Source of the DNA: CAVZLD01 sp964522605
Lineage (GTDB): Bacteria; Planctomycetota; Planctomycetia; Pirellulales; Pirellulaceae
Length of the DNA: 7,804 nucleotides
NCBI GenBank assembly: GCA_964522605.1
Contig: CAZFWV010000321.1
Location: 1 to 7,804, forward strand
Reading direction: 5' to 3'
Below, in pieces: positions 1-6,919 of this stretch (its first letter is position 1; each line of letters starts with the position of its first letter). Below the pieces are notes generated by a model, which worked only from the letters and a program-made list of their open reading frames with translations, was not told where the DNA came from and made no database searches. Made by a program: the position numbers and the translations under genes.

Positions 1-96
1 CGGCTGCGGGTTAAACGAATCGCCACGAATCCTGTTCGGAGACTCCGGAAAAACCTCCGCTTCTAAACTGCACGACCCCTTACTGAGGCTTCTGGA
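1..96 (+). other. Upstream region of the first gene
   Basis: This stretch precedes the first gene and shows no ORF that continues into the window from the left. A modest ribosome binding site, TGAGG at 84-88, sits 8 bases before the ATG at 97 and supports that start. I see no convincing -35/-10 promoter pair. A very short palindrome (CGGAGACTCCG, 36-46) is present but is too small to interpret. Confidence 0.4.
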
Positions 97-2529
97 ATGC
101 GCAAGAACCATGACAATCTGTTCGTCTACTTCGTTTTGGCTCTCAGTATGGCAGCCATCCCCGAGTGTGTCATCGCCCAGTCAAACATCGAGCGGCCGAA
201 CGCACCCAATCCCCAACCGACGTCCATCGCGGACGTTCCTTTCGGCGCCGAAACTCGTACCACCTACTCGACGCGCAGCGGATTGCCCACCGACGAGGTT
301 CTTTCGATCACGGTCGCGGATGATTCGACGGTCTATGCCGGGACCCGACAGGGCTTGGTTCGACGTGATGGTGACGTCTGGACGCAGGTCACCGACCTGA
401 CCGACGCGGTCCCTTTGGTCGCCGCCCACGAGCAAACCATTTTTTGGACCTGCCGAACCGGCCTGTATCGCTTGGAAAGCGGCGAGCCGATTCGACTGGC
501 AGCGTTGCCCGACGAACTGCAGGACCCCGCGCGACAACATGACCTGATCGGTGGACCGTCGATTTGGCTGGCAACAAGTGAAGGACTTTACGAGCTGGTG
601 ACCGAAGGCATGCAGCCGGTCGCGGAGTTCATGAACCTGCTCGACGCAACGCGAGCGGTGCAACAAGTCGCGGTCTGCGCGGATGGCCGCACCGCCGTAG
701 CCGCCAAGGCCGGACTGTTCTTGCACACCAAAGCACAGGGATGGCAACGTTTGTTTCCCGCTGAGGATCACCGAAGCTGGGCCGTCCAAGACGTGCGTGG
801 CGTCGCATTCGACTCTCGCAATCGGTTGTGGTTCGCCAGTCCCCAGGGATGCGGCGTACTCGACGATCGAGGTTGGACGCTGTTCGATGCGGAGAACGGA
901 ATGCCTTTCAACGATTTCACCGCCATCGAACCCGATCGCGATGGCGCCGTTTGGTTCGGGACGACGCGCGGAGCGATCTATTTCGATGGCAGGCAATGGA
1001 AATACCGAATGGCTCCGCGTTGGCTGCCCGACAATCACGTCCGCGGAATCGCAACAACGCCATCGGAGGACACCTGGTTCGCCACTCCTGCCGGAGTCGG
1101 ACGATTAAGTAGACAATGGATCACGCTCGAGCAAAAGGCGGAGTTCTTCGAAGACGAGATTGACAAATACCATCGACGAACTCCGTTCGGCTACGTGGAA
1201 TCGGTGCGATTGTCCGAGCCGGGCGACAAAGCCCAATGGACTCAGCACGACAGCGACAATGATGGACTGTGGACGGGAATGTACGGAGCGGGAGAGTGCT
1301 TTGCCTATGCGGTAACGAAGAGTCCCTTGGCGAAGCAGCGCGCCAAGCGCGCGTTTGAAGCACTGCATTTTCTCAGTCAGGTCACGCAGGGCGGCTCCCA
1401 TCCGGCACCTCACGGATTCCCAGCACGGACGATTCGACCCACGAGTGGACCGGATCCGAATCAATACGACTCGCCCCAACGCGATCGCGATCAGCAGGCA
1501 CGTGACCCGCTCTGGAAAGTCATTGAGCCCCGGTGGCCCCAAAGCGCCGACGGCAAATGGTACTGGAAGTGCGACACGAGTTCCGATGAACTCGACGGTC
1601 ATTACTTTCTCTACGCCTGCTATTACGACCTGGTCGCTGAGACCGAAGAAGAGAAGCAGGCAGTACGCGAGGTTGTGGTCGAGATCACGGACCACCTGCT
1701 CGAACATAACTACCAACTCGTCGACCACGATGGAAAGCCCACACGATGGGGCCGTTTCAGTCCGGAAGTTCTCAATGGGAACATTCTCGAAGGCACGCGC
1801 GGCCTGAACTCGCTGAGCATTCTGTCCTACTTGAAAGTCGCCGAACACATGACAGGCGACGCCAAGTATCGCACAGCGTATCAGACGCTGATTGATGATC
1901 ATTCGTACGCGACGAATGTGCTCGAGCCCAAACGGCGAAACGGTGTGGGAACGGGAAATCAATCAGACGATGAAATGGCCTTCATGTGTTATTACAACCT
2001 GCTTCGCTATGAGCAGGATCCTCGACTTCGCGCGCAATATCTCTGGTCGCTTCGCTGGTATTGGTCGCTGGAGATCCCCGAACGGTGTCCGCTGTTCAAC
2101 TTCATCTATGCTGCTCTCGATACGGGTCCGCCGTCTCCTTTCCTGCGACTTCCCCCGACCGATTCTTATCTGAAGCATGCCGTCGATACGCTGCGACAGA
2201 TCCCGCTCGATCGCATCCTCTGGTCATTCGACAACCGACATCGACTCGACGTGATCGCGCTACCCAACACGGCATATCGAGTTCGTGAGGGAGGCCATCT
2301 TCGCGACGGCAGCGTGATCCCGGTGGAGGAGCGAGGCTTGGAGCATTGGAACCAAGATCCGTGGCAGATTCATGCGCAGCACGACGGCAAGACGCTAGCC
2401 GATGGTGCCGCATTTCTACTGCCCTACTACCTCGGGCGATACCATGGTTTTCTCGCGGGACCTGCCGCAGAGGAGACCGGGGCTCCGAATCAAGCGAAGC
2501 CATCGCAAGCAGCCGTTCAACAAGACTGA
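97..2529 (+). CDS. Exported propeller protein with C-terminal helical (six-hairpin-like) domain
   Basis: The 810-residue product has a signal peptide at about residues 1-28 (hydrophobic core followed by VIAQ). Seven short repeats of the type W-[FL]-[AG]-T-x-x-G follow, near residues 79, 117, 157, 200, 244, 285 and 326. Examples are VYAGTRQGLVRRDGDVW, LWFASPQG and VWFGTTRG. These match the two-component regulator propeller repeat (Reg_prop) and suggest one complete seven-bladed beta-propeller at about 60-341. Residues 345-790 are rich in helices, aromatics and acidic residues (SDNDGLWTGMYGAGE at 386-400, KWYWKCDTSSDELDGHY at 487-503, EGTRGLNSLSILSYLK at 565-580, NQSDDEMAFMCYYNLLRY at 621-638). 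This resembles an alpha/alpha-toroid of the six-hairpin glycosidase kind, but I cannot assign a family or catalytic residues. There is no transmembrane helix after the signal peptide and no kinase or output domain, so the protein is probably periplasmic or surface-located. No lipobox is seen. The start at 97 is supported by TGAGG 8 bases upstream. The gene stands alone and converges with the minus-strand genes. Export and propeller are fairly certain; the carbohydrate-related role is only a guess. Confidence 0.85.
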   Translation: MRKNHDNLFVYFVLALSMAAIPECVIAQSNIERPNAPNPQPTSIADVPFGAETRTTYSTRSGLPTDEVLSITVADDSTVYAGTRQGLVRRDGDVWTQVTDLTDAVPLVAAHEQTIFWTCRTGLYRLESGEPIRLAALPDELQDPARQHDLIGGPSIWLATSEGLYELVTEGMQPVAEFMNLLDATRAVQQVAVCADGRTAVAAKAGLFLHTKAQGWQRLFPAEDHRSWAVQDVRGVAFDSRNRLWFASPQGCGVLDDRGWTLFDAENGMPFNDFTAIEPDRDGAVWFGTTRGAIYFDGRQWKYRMAPRWLPDNHVRGIATTPSEDTWFATPAGVGRLSRQWITLEQKAEFFEDEIDKYHRRTPFGYVESVRLSEPGDKAQWTQHDSDNDGLWTGMYGAGECFAYAVTKSPLAKQRAKRAFEALHFLSQVTQGGSHPAPHGFPARTIRPTSGPDPNQYDSPQRDRDQQARDPLWKVIEPRWPQSADGKWYWKCDTSSDELDGHYFLYACYYDLVAETEEEKQAVREVVVEITDHLLEHNYQLVDHDGKPTRWGRFSPEVLNGNILEGTRGLNSLSILSYLKVAEHMTGDAKYRTAYQTLIDDHSYATNVLEPKRRNGVGTGNQSDDEMAFMCYYNLLRYEQDPRLRAQYLWSLRWYWSLEIPERCPLFNFIYAALDTGPPSPFLRLPPTDSYLKHAVDTLRQIPLDRILWSFDNRHRLDVIALPNTAYRVREGGHLRDGSVIPVEERGLEHWNQDPWQIHAQHDGKTLADGAAFLLPYYLGRYHGFLAGPAAEETGAPNQAKPSQAAVQQD

Positions 2530-2624
2530 AAGCCGTGGAACGCCATAGCGTGGAGTATCGCTCTGGTTGTTGCACACGAGTCGAGCACTGACCGAAGATC
2601 AGTTATTCCTCCGCTGCGGTTCTC

Positions 2625-2710
2625 CGCCGGGGTGCCACTGGCTTTGACAGTGCTCTTCCTGGATTCAAGAAGACACTGGCAAAGCCAGTGGCACACAAAA
2701 TTGCGCCGAG
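2625..2710 (+). repeat. REPIN-like element, copy 1
   Basis: The unit holds two 21-base arms in inverted orientation, 2632-2652 and 2674-2694, separated by 21 bases. They are complementary at 20 of 21 positions; the one mismatch is A at 2647. Each arm contains a small palindrome, CACTGGC-TTT-GCCAGTG or its reverse complement: 2636-2652 (one change) and 2674-2690 (perfect). The transcript could form one long hairpin or two small ones. A pair of inverted palindromes of this size is the layout of REPINs, small non-autonomous elements moved by RAYT (Y1 REP) transposases in other bacteria. No RAYT gene lies in this window, so that link is an inference. The linker to copy 2 (2695-2710) also recurs, in diverged form, after copy 2. 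Confidence 0.75.
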
Positions 2711-2797
2711 CGCCGGGGTGCCACTGGCTTTGCCAGTGCTGTTCCTCGGCTCGAGAGGACTCTGGCAAAGCCCAGTGGCACACAAACTGCGTTGAGC
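2711..2797 (+). repeat. REPIN-like element, copy 2 (tandem)
   Basis: This copy begins 86 bases after copy 1 with the same CGCCGGGGTGCCACTGGC lead-in. The left palindrome (2722-2738, CACTGGCTTTGCCAGTG) is perfect. The right arm (2760-2781) is worn: A changed to T in the palindrome and one extra C. The loop between the arms differs from copy 1 except for a shared TTCCT, while the arms and outer flanks (GGCACACAAA, then GAGCG) are conserved. That pattern, with conserved arms and a free loop, fits selection or mobility acting on the arms rather than a simple recent duplication. Confidence 0.7.
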
Positions 2798-2819
2798 GTC
2801 GCAGCACTCCCCTTCTCGT

Positions 2820-2836
2820 TGCGGCCGGAGGCCGCA
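2820..2836 (+). terminator. GC-rich hairpin, possible weak terminator
   Basis: TGCGGCC-GGA-GGCCGCA is a perfect 7-bp stem with a 3-base loop. On the plus strand it is followed after 5 bases by TTTT, so it could help end transcripts from the first gene, 290 bases upstream. The T-tract is short and displaced, and on the minus strand no T-run follows. It may instead be another dispersed palindrome. Confidence 0.3.
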
Positions 2837-2861
2837 CTGCGTTTTCCCCCCTTCGTTTCAA

Positions 2862-2895
2862 CGCAGAGTGCGCAAAGGCGCAGTGGGCCGCAGAG
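2862..2895. repeat. Degenerate CGCA-rich repeat, period about 9
   Basis: CGCA recurs at 2862, 2871, 2879 and 2889 in the contexts CGCAGAG, CGCAAAG, CGCAGTG and CGCAGAG, with spacings of 9, 8 and 10 bases. Read on the minus strand it gives a spurious peptide of the LRLCALCVETKGG type. From memory, similar strings recur as false ORFs in intergenic DNA of planctomycetes and other phyla, which suggests a dispersed repeat. I cannot verify this without a search. Confidence 0.45.
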
Positions 2896-2903
2896 ATTCC
2901 GGT

Positions 2904-2925
2904 GAGTAGCGGCCAAAGACTACTC
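2904..2925 (+). terminator. Weak hairpin with T-rich 3' flank
   Basis: GAGTAG (2904-2909) pairs with CTACTC (2920-2925) over a 10-base loop. On the plus strand it is followed by TGCGATTTTCTTTTC, so it is oriented to stop plus-strand transcripts before they enter the convergent gene. The 6-bp stem is weak, and there is no T-run on the minus side. It lies 18 bases beyond the stop of the small minus-strand gene. Confidence 0.22.
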
Positions 2926-2942
2926 TGCGATTTTCTTTTCGC

Positions 2943-3467
2943 TCACGGCGTAATCGCGCGCAGGACGTTCCGCACAGGTTGACCGGAGACGTAGACCTTG
3001 GGGCGCACGACGACGGCGGGAGGCGGTGGAACGGTCACGATCGGCGAATAAGTCACCACCGGAGCTGGGACAACGACGGCGGGAGGTGGTGGAACGACGG
3101 CAACCGGCCGGCGGACGATCACCGGCGCGGGATAGACGACGGGTGGCGCAACTGGACGCGCCACAACCACCGGTGCGACAGCGACNNNNNNNNNNNNNNN
3201 NNNNNNNNNNNNNNNNNNNNNNNNNNNNNNNNNNNNNNNNNNNNNNNNNNNNNNNNNNNNNNNNNNNNNNNNNNNNNNNNNNNNNGGACGCGCCACAACC
3301 ACCGGTGCGACAGCGACGGGCGCGGCGACGACCGGCCGTCCAACGACGATCGGGGTCGCCGGTAAGACGGTCATTCCGGGCCGATAGACCACGACCGACT
3401 GCGCCGAGGTGAACCCAGTGCAGAACAACAAACAAATGGTCCAAGCACCGCAGAATTTCCCCATCAT
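2943..3467 (-). CDS. Small secreted Pro/Val-rich protein, interrupted by assembly gap
   Basis: The product has a signal peptide (MMGKFCGAWTICLLFCTGFTSAQ, first about 23 residues, written here only to show the A-Q cleavage type) and then a low-complexity body of V, P, A and R. Two copies of the segment VPPPPAVVV are encoded by 24-base repeats at 3010-3033 and 3073-3096, 63 bases apart and in frame. The segment VAVAPVVVAR occurs on both sides of the gap. The tail is less repetitive (RPKVYVSGQPVRNVLRAITP), and from memory similar tails close other small planctomycete exported proteins. A strong site, AAGGAG, lies 6 bases before the first ATG (3465-3467); a second ATG follows immediately. Length with the gap is 174 residues, but the gap size is a placeholder. 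If the identical ends simply overlap, the protein is 130 residues and still in frame. The gene starts 68 bases after the propeller gene ends, so read-through transcription is plausible. Function unknown; an envelope or cell-surface structural role is a guess. Confidence 0.75.
   Translation of the reverse strand: MMGKFCGAWTICLLFCTGFTSAQSVVVYRPGMTVLPATPIVVGRPVVAAPVAVAPVVVARXXXXXXXXXXXXXXXXXXXXXXXXXXXXXXXXXXVAVAPVVVARPVAPPVVYPAPVIVRRPVAVVPPPPAVVVPAPVVTYSPIVTVPPPPAVVVRPKVYVSGQPVRNVLRAITP
3186..3285. other. Assembly gap of 100 N
   Basis: Exactly 100 unknown bases, the usual placeholder for a gap of unspecified size. The 32 bases immediately left of it (3154-3185) are identical to the 32 bases immediately right of it (3286-3317). 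The gap falls inside the repetitive coding part of the small Pro/Val-rich gene, which explains why assembly broke there. Confidence 0.98.
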
Positions 3468-3535
3468 TCTCTTCTCCTTTCCCTTCTTTTTCTATCGAGC
3501 AAGGATTTCCGTGGTTCGCGGCGCCGACAGGTCCA

Positions 3536-6500
3536 TTAGGGCACCGCAGGAATCTCGCGGCCCGAAGTCCACGGAACGCCAGCGGCATCGAGTTTCTGCT
3601 TGAGTTCACGCAGGTTTTGATCCCGCAAGGGTTCGAAGTCTTGTTTCCATTGCTGCAAAGCGTCAGCAGCGAAATGATAGGCCTGCCTCTGCGTTTGGGT
3701 AGGACCATAGCTTGTCAGCGACCCGCGATAGGCGAGGCCCGCGCGTTCCCGAATGGAAGGCAGAACCACCTGACTCCGTCCTGCGCGGATCTCATCTCCG
3801 CTAAGCCGCTCTTGCAGGTCGAGCAACTTGAGTTCGAGCTGTCGCACTTCATCTTGCAGAGCCACATCGACCTGAGGTGCGAGACGAATTGCTTCTTTCA
3901 TCTCCTGCACTTCCTCGAGTGCCTCCTGCAGCCGTCCGCTGGCCGCATTCACGACGCGCAGCAATTCGCCCGCCTGTTTCTGGAAGGCCAGGACCTCAGC
4001 GGGATCGGGCGGCGGTAAGGTGGGTTCTTCAATCGACACCACCTCGAACATCTGAGGTTCTCCCAGGGGCGTGGTGACGGCATCCACTCGTTGCGCCGCA
4101 CTCACTCGATACCTGCCGGGCAACACCGGAGGCCCATTTCCTCGCTCCGATGACAGCGGCGCATAGCGCAGATCCCAGGCGACACGATGAAAACCGGATC
4201 CGGTGGGTCCCGTGACCCGATCGATCACCTGCCCGCTCTCGTCTTCAATCGTCAACACAATCTGTGGCGACTCCTCGCGTTCCTCCTTCTTCAATTCATC
4301 GAAACCGGGATACGGGTTGTCGCCACCGGCCTGCTTTGCTTTGTCCTCCTTCTCACGCCGCAACTGCTGTCGCGTCTTCAGCGAATCGCGGAGGTAGTAG
4401 GTAAAGACCGCGCCGAAGGGTGGATTCGGTGCAGTGAAGTAAGCATCTCCTTGGCTTCCTTTCTCTCCACCGAGAATTCGCGTGGGACGATACTGCAGTG
4501 CCGTCTTCACGGGAAAGAGGCAGAACGGCTCGTCCAGTCGCTCTTCACTGATCCCGCGCAGCGGCGTGTAATCATCGAGAATATAGAAGCCGCGACCAAA
4601 GGTGGCTCCCACAAGGTCGTTCTCGCGCCGTTGAATCTCCAGATCGCGAAAGGGGATGGTGGGAACGTCCCCGGTCAGCTTAATCCAGTGCTGTCCGCCA
4701 TCGACCGTAAAGAACACACCGAACTCGGTCCCCAGAAACAGCAGATTCGGTTCCACGTGATCTTGGATGATCCGCCAGACCAAGTGCCGGTCGGGCAAGT
4801 CACCCGCAATCGAAGTCCACGACTGTCCACGGTCGGTACTCTTGATCAAGTAAGGCCGATAATCACCTTCTTTATGGTGATCCAAGGCCGCATACACCGT
4901 GTTCACATCGTGCAGGTCCGCCTTGATGTCATTCACGAACGCATACTCGGGGATTCCGTAAATCCGATCGATCCGCCGCCAATTCTGACCATGATCCTCC
5001 GTAACCTGAATCAGCCCATCATCGGTTCCTACATAGATTAAGCCTTCCTGCAAAGGCGATTCGGCGATCGAAGTGATCGTGCCAAACTGCGACATGGCGA
5101 ACAGATCCCACGTCGCATCGATGCTCCAGACCCGCTCCATCACTTTTAAGAGAAAACGATCCAGACCGCGACTCAGGTCCGGGCTGATCGTTTGCCAGGA
5201 ATCTCCCCGATCGTCGCTGCGATGCAGATGTTGCGAGCCGAAGTACAAACGTGCGGAGGAATGGGGGCTGATGAGAATCGGTGAGTCCCAATTGAAACGC
5301 AGGGGTTCGTCCTCAGGTCCCGGTTGGGGTCGAATGTCAATTGCGCTCCCCGTACGACGATCGTACCGCCGTAAGTACCCTTCCTGCGATTCACAATAGA
5401 TCGTGTTGGGTTCGGTGGGATCGATGGCGCAATCATGTCCATCGCCACCGATGGTGATTCGCCAGTCACTATTGCGGATTCCGCTTGCGTCCCGAGTCCG
5501 ACTCGGCCCATACTGCGTTGCGTTGTCCTGTGTGCCTCCGACGATGTGATAAAACGGCGCGTCGTTGTCCAGACTCAGCTTGTAGAACTGAGTCAGCGGC
5601 AAGTTCGCGCAATACTGATACGTCTCCGCGTAGTCATAGGAGCGGTACACGCCGCCGTCGCATCCCACGATCAGAACGTCGCGATCGGCCGGATGAAAAG
5701 CAACCGCATGATTATCGACGTGCTTCGCGGGACTCTCCACGGTCTTCCAGGTTCGGCCCCCATCTTCCGTTCGACCCAGTTGAACATCTGCGTGATAAAC
5801 CACATCGAAACGATGAGGATCAACCCAGATCTCTTGATAGTAGTGCGGCCCGGTGCCACCGCTGGCATAGTCGCTCATCTTCGTCCAGCTCTCCCCGGCA
5901 TCCTCCGATCGCCAGAAGCCTCCGGTGCGACCCGGCAATTCGATGGTGGCGTACATCACATCCGGCTGTTGCGACGAAATTGCCAAAGCGATCTTCCCCT
6001 TGTCGCCCCCAGGCAGTCCGTTGGTCAGGGGGCGCCAGTTCGCGCCGCCATCTTCCGACTTGTAGATGCCGGATTCCGGACCTCCATTGATGAGGGACGC
6101 CACTGTGCGATGCCGTTGATGCGTGGCGGCAAACAACACGTCAGGATTGCGCGGATCACAGACGATCTCCGTGACTCCCGTGTACGGCCCCTTGGATAAG
6201 ATCAAGTCCCAGGACTCACCGCCATCGGTCGTCTTGTACAGGCCGCGCTCGCCGCCGGGTGACCAGAGTGGTCCCTGTGCCGCGACATAGACCACATCTT
6301 GACTTCGCGGATCGACCAGGATTTTGGCAATGTGCTCTGTCTTGGACAGTCCTCGATTCTGGAACGTCTTGCCGCCATCGCGACTTCGGTAGACTCCATC
6401 GCCAAAGCCCACGTGCCGCCCACCAACCGCTTCTCCGGTTCCGACCCAGATGGTCGTGGGGGTTTGAGGGTCGACGGTAACGCAGCCGATGGAGTAGACA

Positions 6501-6784
6501 TCGTAGTTATCAAAGATCGGCGTCCACTTGGTTCCGGCATTCGTTGTCTTCCACAGGCCACCCGACCCTGCCGCGACATACCAGGTATTCGGCTGCGTTG
6601 GATCGACGGCGATATCCGCGATCCGTCCGGACATGAGTGCAGGTCCAATCGAACGCAGCGTGAGCCCGCTGAAGGTTCCGCTCCGCATTCGCGCCTCCTG
6701 CGCATCAGAACCGTCTTCCTGAGCAAAGAGAAGCGACGGGGAAAGCGATAGGATCAAGGTCAAAGCAATCGACTTATTCATCAT
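3536..6784 (-). CDS. Secreted VPS10/BNR-type (sortilin-like) propeller protein
   Basis: The product is 1,082 residues when started at the ATG at 6782-6784. AAGGAA lies 8 bases upstream, and a clear signal peptide follows (MMNKSIALTLILSLSPSLLF, then AQ). The frame stays open to 6913, but that extension would run through a terminator hairpin and bury the signal peptide, so I reject it. Asp-box motifs (S/T-x-D-x-G-x-x-W) occur at about residues 79, 133, 184, 242, 292, 338, 522, 594, 648 and 692, with a degenerate one at 381. Examples are KTTDGGESW, KSEDGGANW and KSTDRGQSW. This is the pattern of BNR/VPS10 (sortilin-like) propellers, probably two propellers in series over residues 45-740. After that come a charged linker (800-840), a beta-rich Ig- or FnIII-like stretch (840-920, with GFHRVAWDLRYAPL) and a helical, probably coiled-coil region (925-1065). 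The length is usual for the large bacterial members often annotated as glycosyl hydrolase or sialidase-like. That name rests on Asp-boxes, which do not prove catalysis, and I see no set of sialidase active-site residues. Likely periplasmic or surface-bound. Confidence 0.9.
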   Translation of the reverse strand: MMNKSIALTLILSLSPSLLFAQEDGSDAQEARMRSGTFSGLTLRSIGPALMSGRIADIAVDPTQPNTWYVAAGSGGLWKTTNAGTKWTPIFDNYDVYSIGCVTVDPQTPTTIWVGTGEAVGGRHVGFGDGVYRSRDGGKTFQNRGLSKTEHIAKILVDPRSQDVVYVAAQGPLWSPGGERGLYKTTDGGESWDLILSKGPYTGVTEIVCDPRNPDVLFAATHQRHRTVASLINGGPESGIYKSEDGGANWRPLTNGLPGGDKGKIALAISSQQPDVMYATIELPGRTGGFWRSEDAGESWTKMSDYASGGTGPHYYQEIWVDPHRFDVVYHADVQLGRTEDGGRTWKTVESPAKHVDNHAVAFHPADRDVLIVGCDGGVYRSYDYAETYQYCANLPLTQFYKLSLDNDAPFYHIVGGTQDNATQYGPSRTRDASGIRNSDWRITIGGDGHDCAIDPTEPNTIYCESQEGYLRRYDRRTGSAIDIRPQPGPEDEPLRFNWDSPILISPHSSARLYFGSQHLHRSDDRGDSWQTISPDLSRGLDRFLLKVMERVWSIDATWDLFAMSQFGTITSIAESPLQEGLIYVGTDDGLIQVTEDHGQNWRRIDRIYGIPEYAFVNDIKADLHDVNTVYAALDHHKEGDYRPYLIKSTDRGQSWTSIAGDLPDRHLVWRIIQDHVEPNLLFLGTEFGVFFTVDGGQHWIKLTGDVPTIPFRDLEIQRRENDLVGATFGRGFYILDDYTPLRGISEERLDEPFCLFPVKTALQYRPTRILGGEKGSQGDAYFTAPNPPFGAVFTYYLRDSLKTRQQLRREKEDKAKQAGGDNPYPGFDELKKEEREESPQIVLTIEDESGQVIDRVTGPTGSGFHRVAWDLRYAPLSSERGNGPPVLPGRYRVSAAQRVDAVTTPLGEPQMFEVVSIEEPTLPPPDPAEVLAFQKQAGELLRVVNAASGRLQEALEEVQEMKEAIRLAPQVDVALQDEVRQLELKLLDLQERLSGDEIRAGRSQVVLPSIRERAGLAYRGSLTSYGPTQTQRQAYHFAADALQQWKQDFEPLRDQNLRELKQKLDAAGVPWTSGREIPAVP

Positions 6785-6835
6785 GTGATGTGTTCCTTGG
6801 TCAGAGTCGCGATCGCTTGCTGGAGTGATAACGAA

Positions 6836-6870
6836 AGCGGGTTGGCAGATGATTGCTCTGCCAACCCGCT
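6836..6870 (-). terminator. Rho-independent terminator after the PEP-CTERM gene
   Basis: A perfect 14-bp stem (6836-6849 with 6857-6870) encloses a 7-base loop. On the minus strand the stem ends in CCCGCT and runs into TTCGTTAT, a short imperfect T-tract. It lies 50 bases beyond the stop of the PEP-CTERM gene and 52 bases before the start of the propeller gene, so it should separate their transcription. The plus-strand side has no T-run. Confidence 0.75.
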
Positions 6871-6919
6871 GTGAACTTCCTTCATGCCGGAGTGCGGGGC
6901 GACTGCGCCCCAATCCATC

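Larger units (their letters stand above)
2530..2942. other. Repeat-filled intergenic region between convergent genes
   Basis: No credible gene is seen in these 413 bases. ORFs here are short and simply translate the repeats. The region lies between the 3' ends of two converging genes, where transcription-stopping or neutral repeats are commonly tolerated. It contains the tandem pair of palindromic elements, a GC-rich hairpin, a degenerate CGCA repeat and a weak hairpin with a T-rich flank, each listed separately. Confidence 0.7.

Noticed and set aside
1105..1962. 285-residue minus-strand ORF
   Set aside because: It is a shadow of the helical domain of the first gene and has no recognisable motif.
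2517..2982. Several 60-116-residue ORFs on both strands (for example peptides with CHWLCQC or MCATGLCQ)
   Set aside because: They are translations of the palindromic and CGCA repeats. Their composition and repetition are explained by the DNA elements.
3286..3317. CRISPR-like direct repeat (32 bases twice)
   Set aside because: There are only two copies, each abutting an assembly gap and lying within a repetitive coding frame. No spacers or cas genes are present.
3468..3535. Terminator between the propeller gene and the small Pro/Val-rich gene
   Set aside because: Only an 8-base palindrome (CGGCGCCG) with no loop or T-tract is visible, so no terminator is supported.
2920..3708. 262-residue minus-strand ORF across the gap
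   Set aside because: It is a different frame of the Pro/Val-rich gene, dominated by Arg/Cys/Ser, and it overlaps the end of the propeller gene.
4187..5041. 284-residue plus-strand ORF
   Set aside because: It is antisense to the BNR propeller gene, whose Asp-box protein is clearly real. The antisense translation shows no recognisable domain.
5435..6199. 254-residue plus-strand ORF
   Set aside because: It is antisense to the same propeller gene and overlaps several Asp-box codons, with no domain or supporting ribosome binding site seen.
6785..6913. 43-residue N-terminal extension of the VPS10/BNR protein (start at 6913)
   Set aside because: It runs through the perfect 14-bp terminator stem and would place the signal peptide internally. 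The ATG at 6784 has AAGGAA 8 bases upstream and begins the signal peptide.
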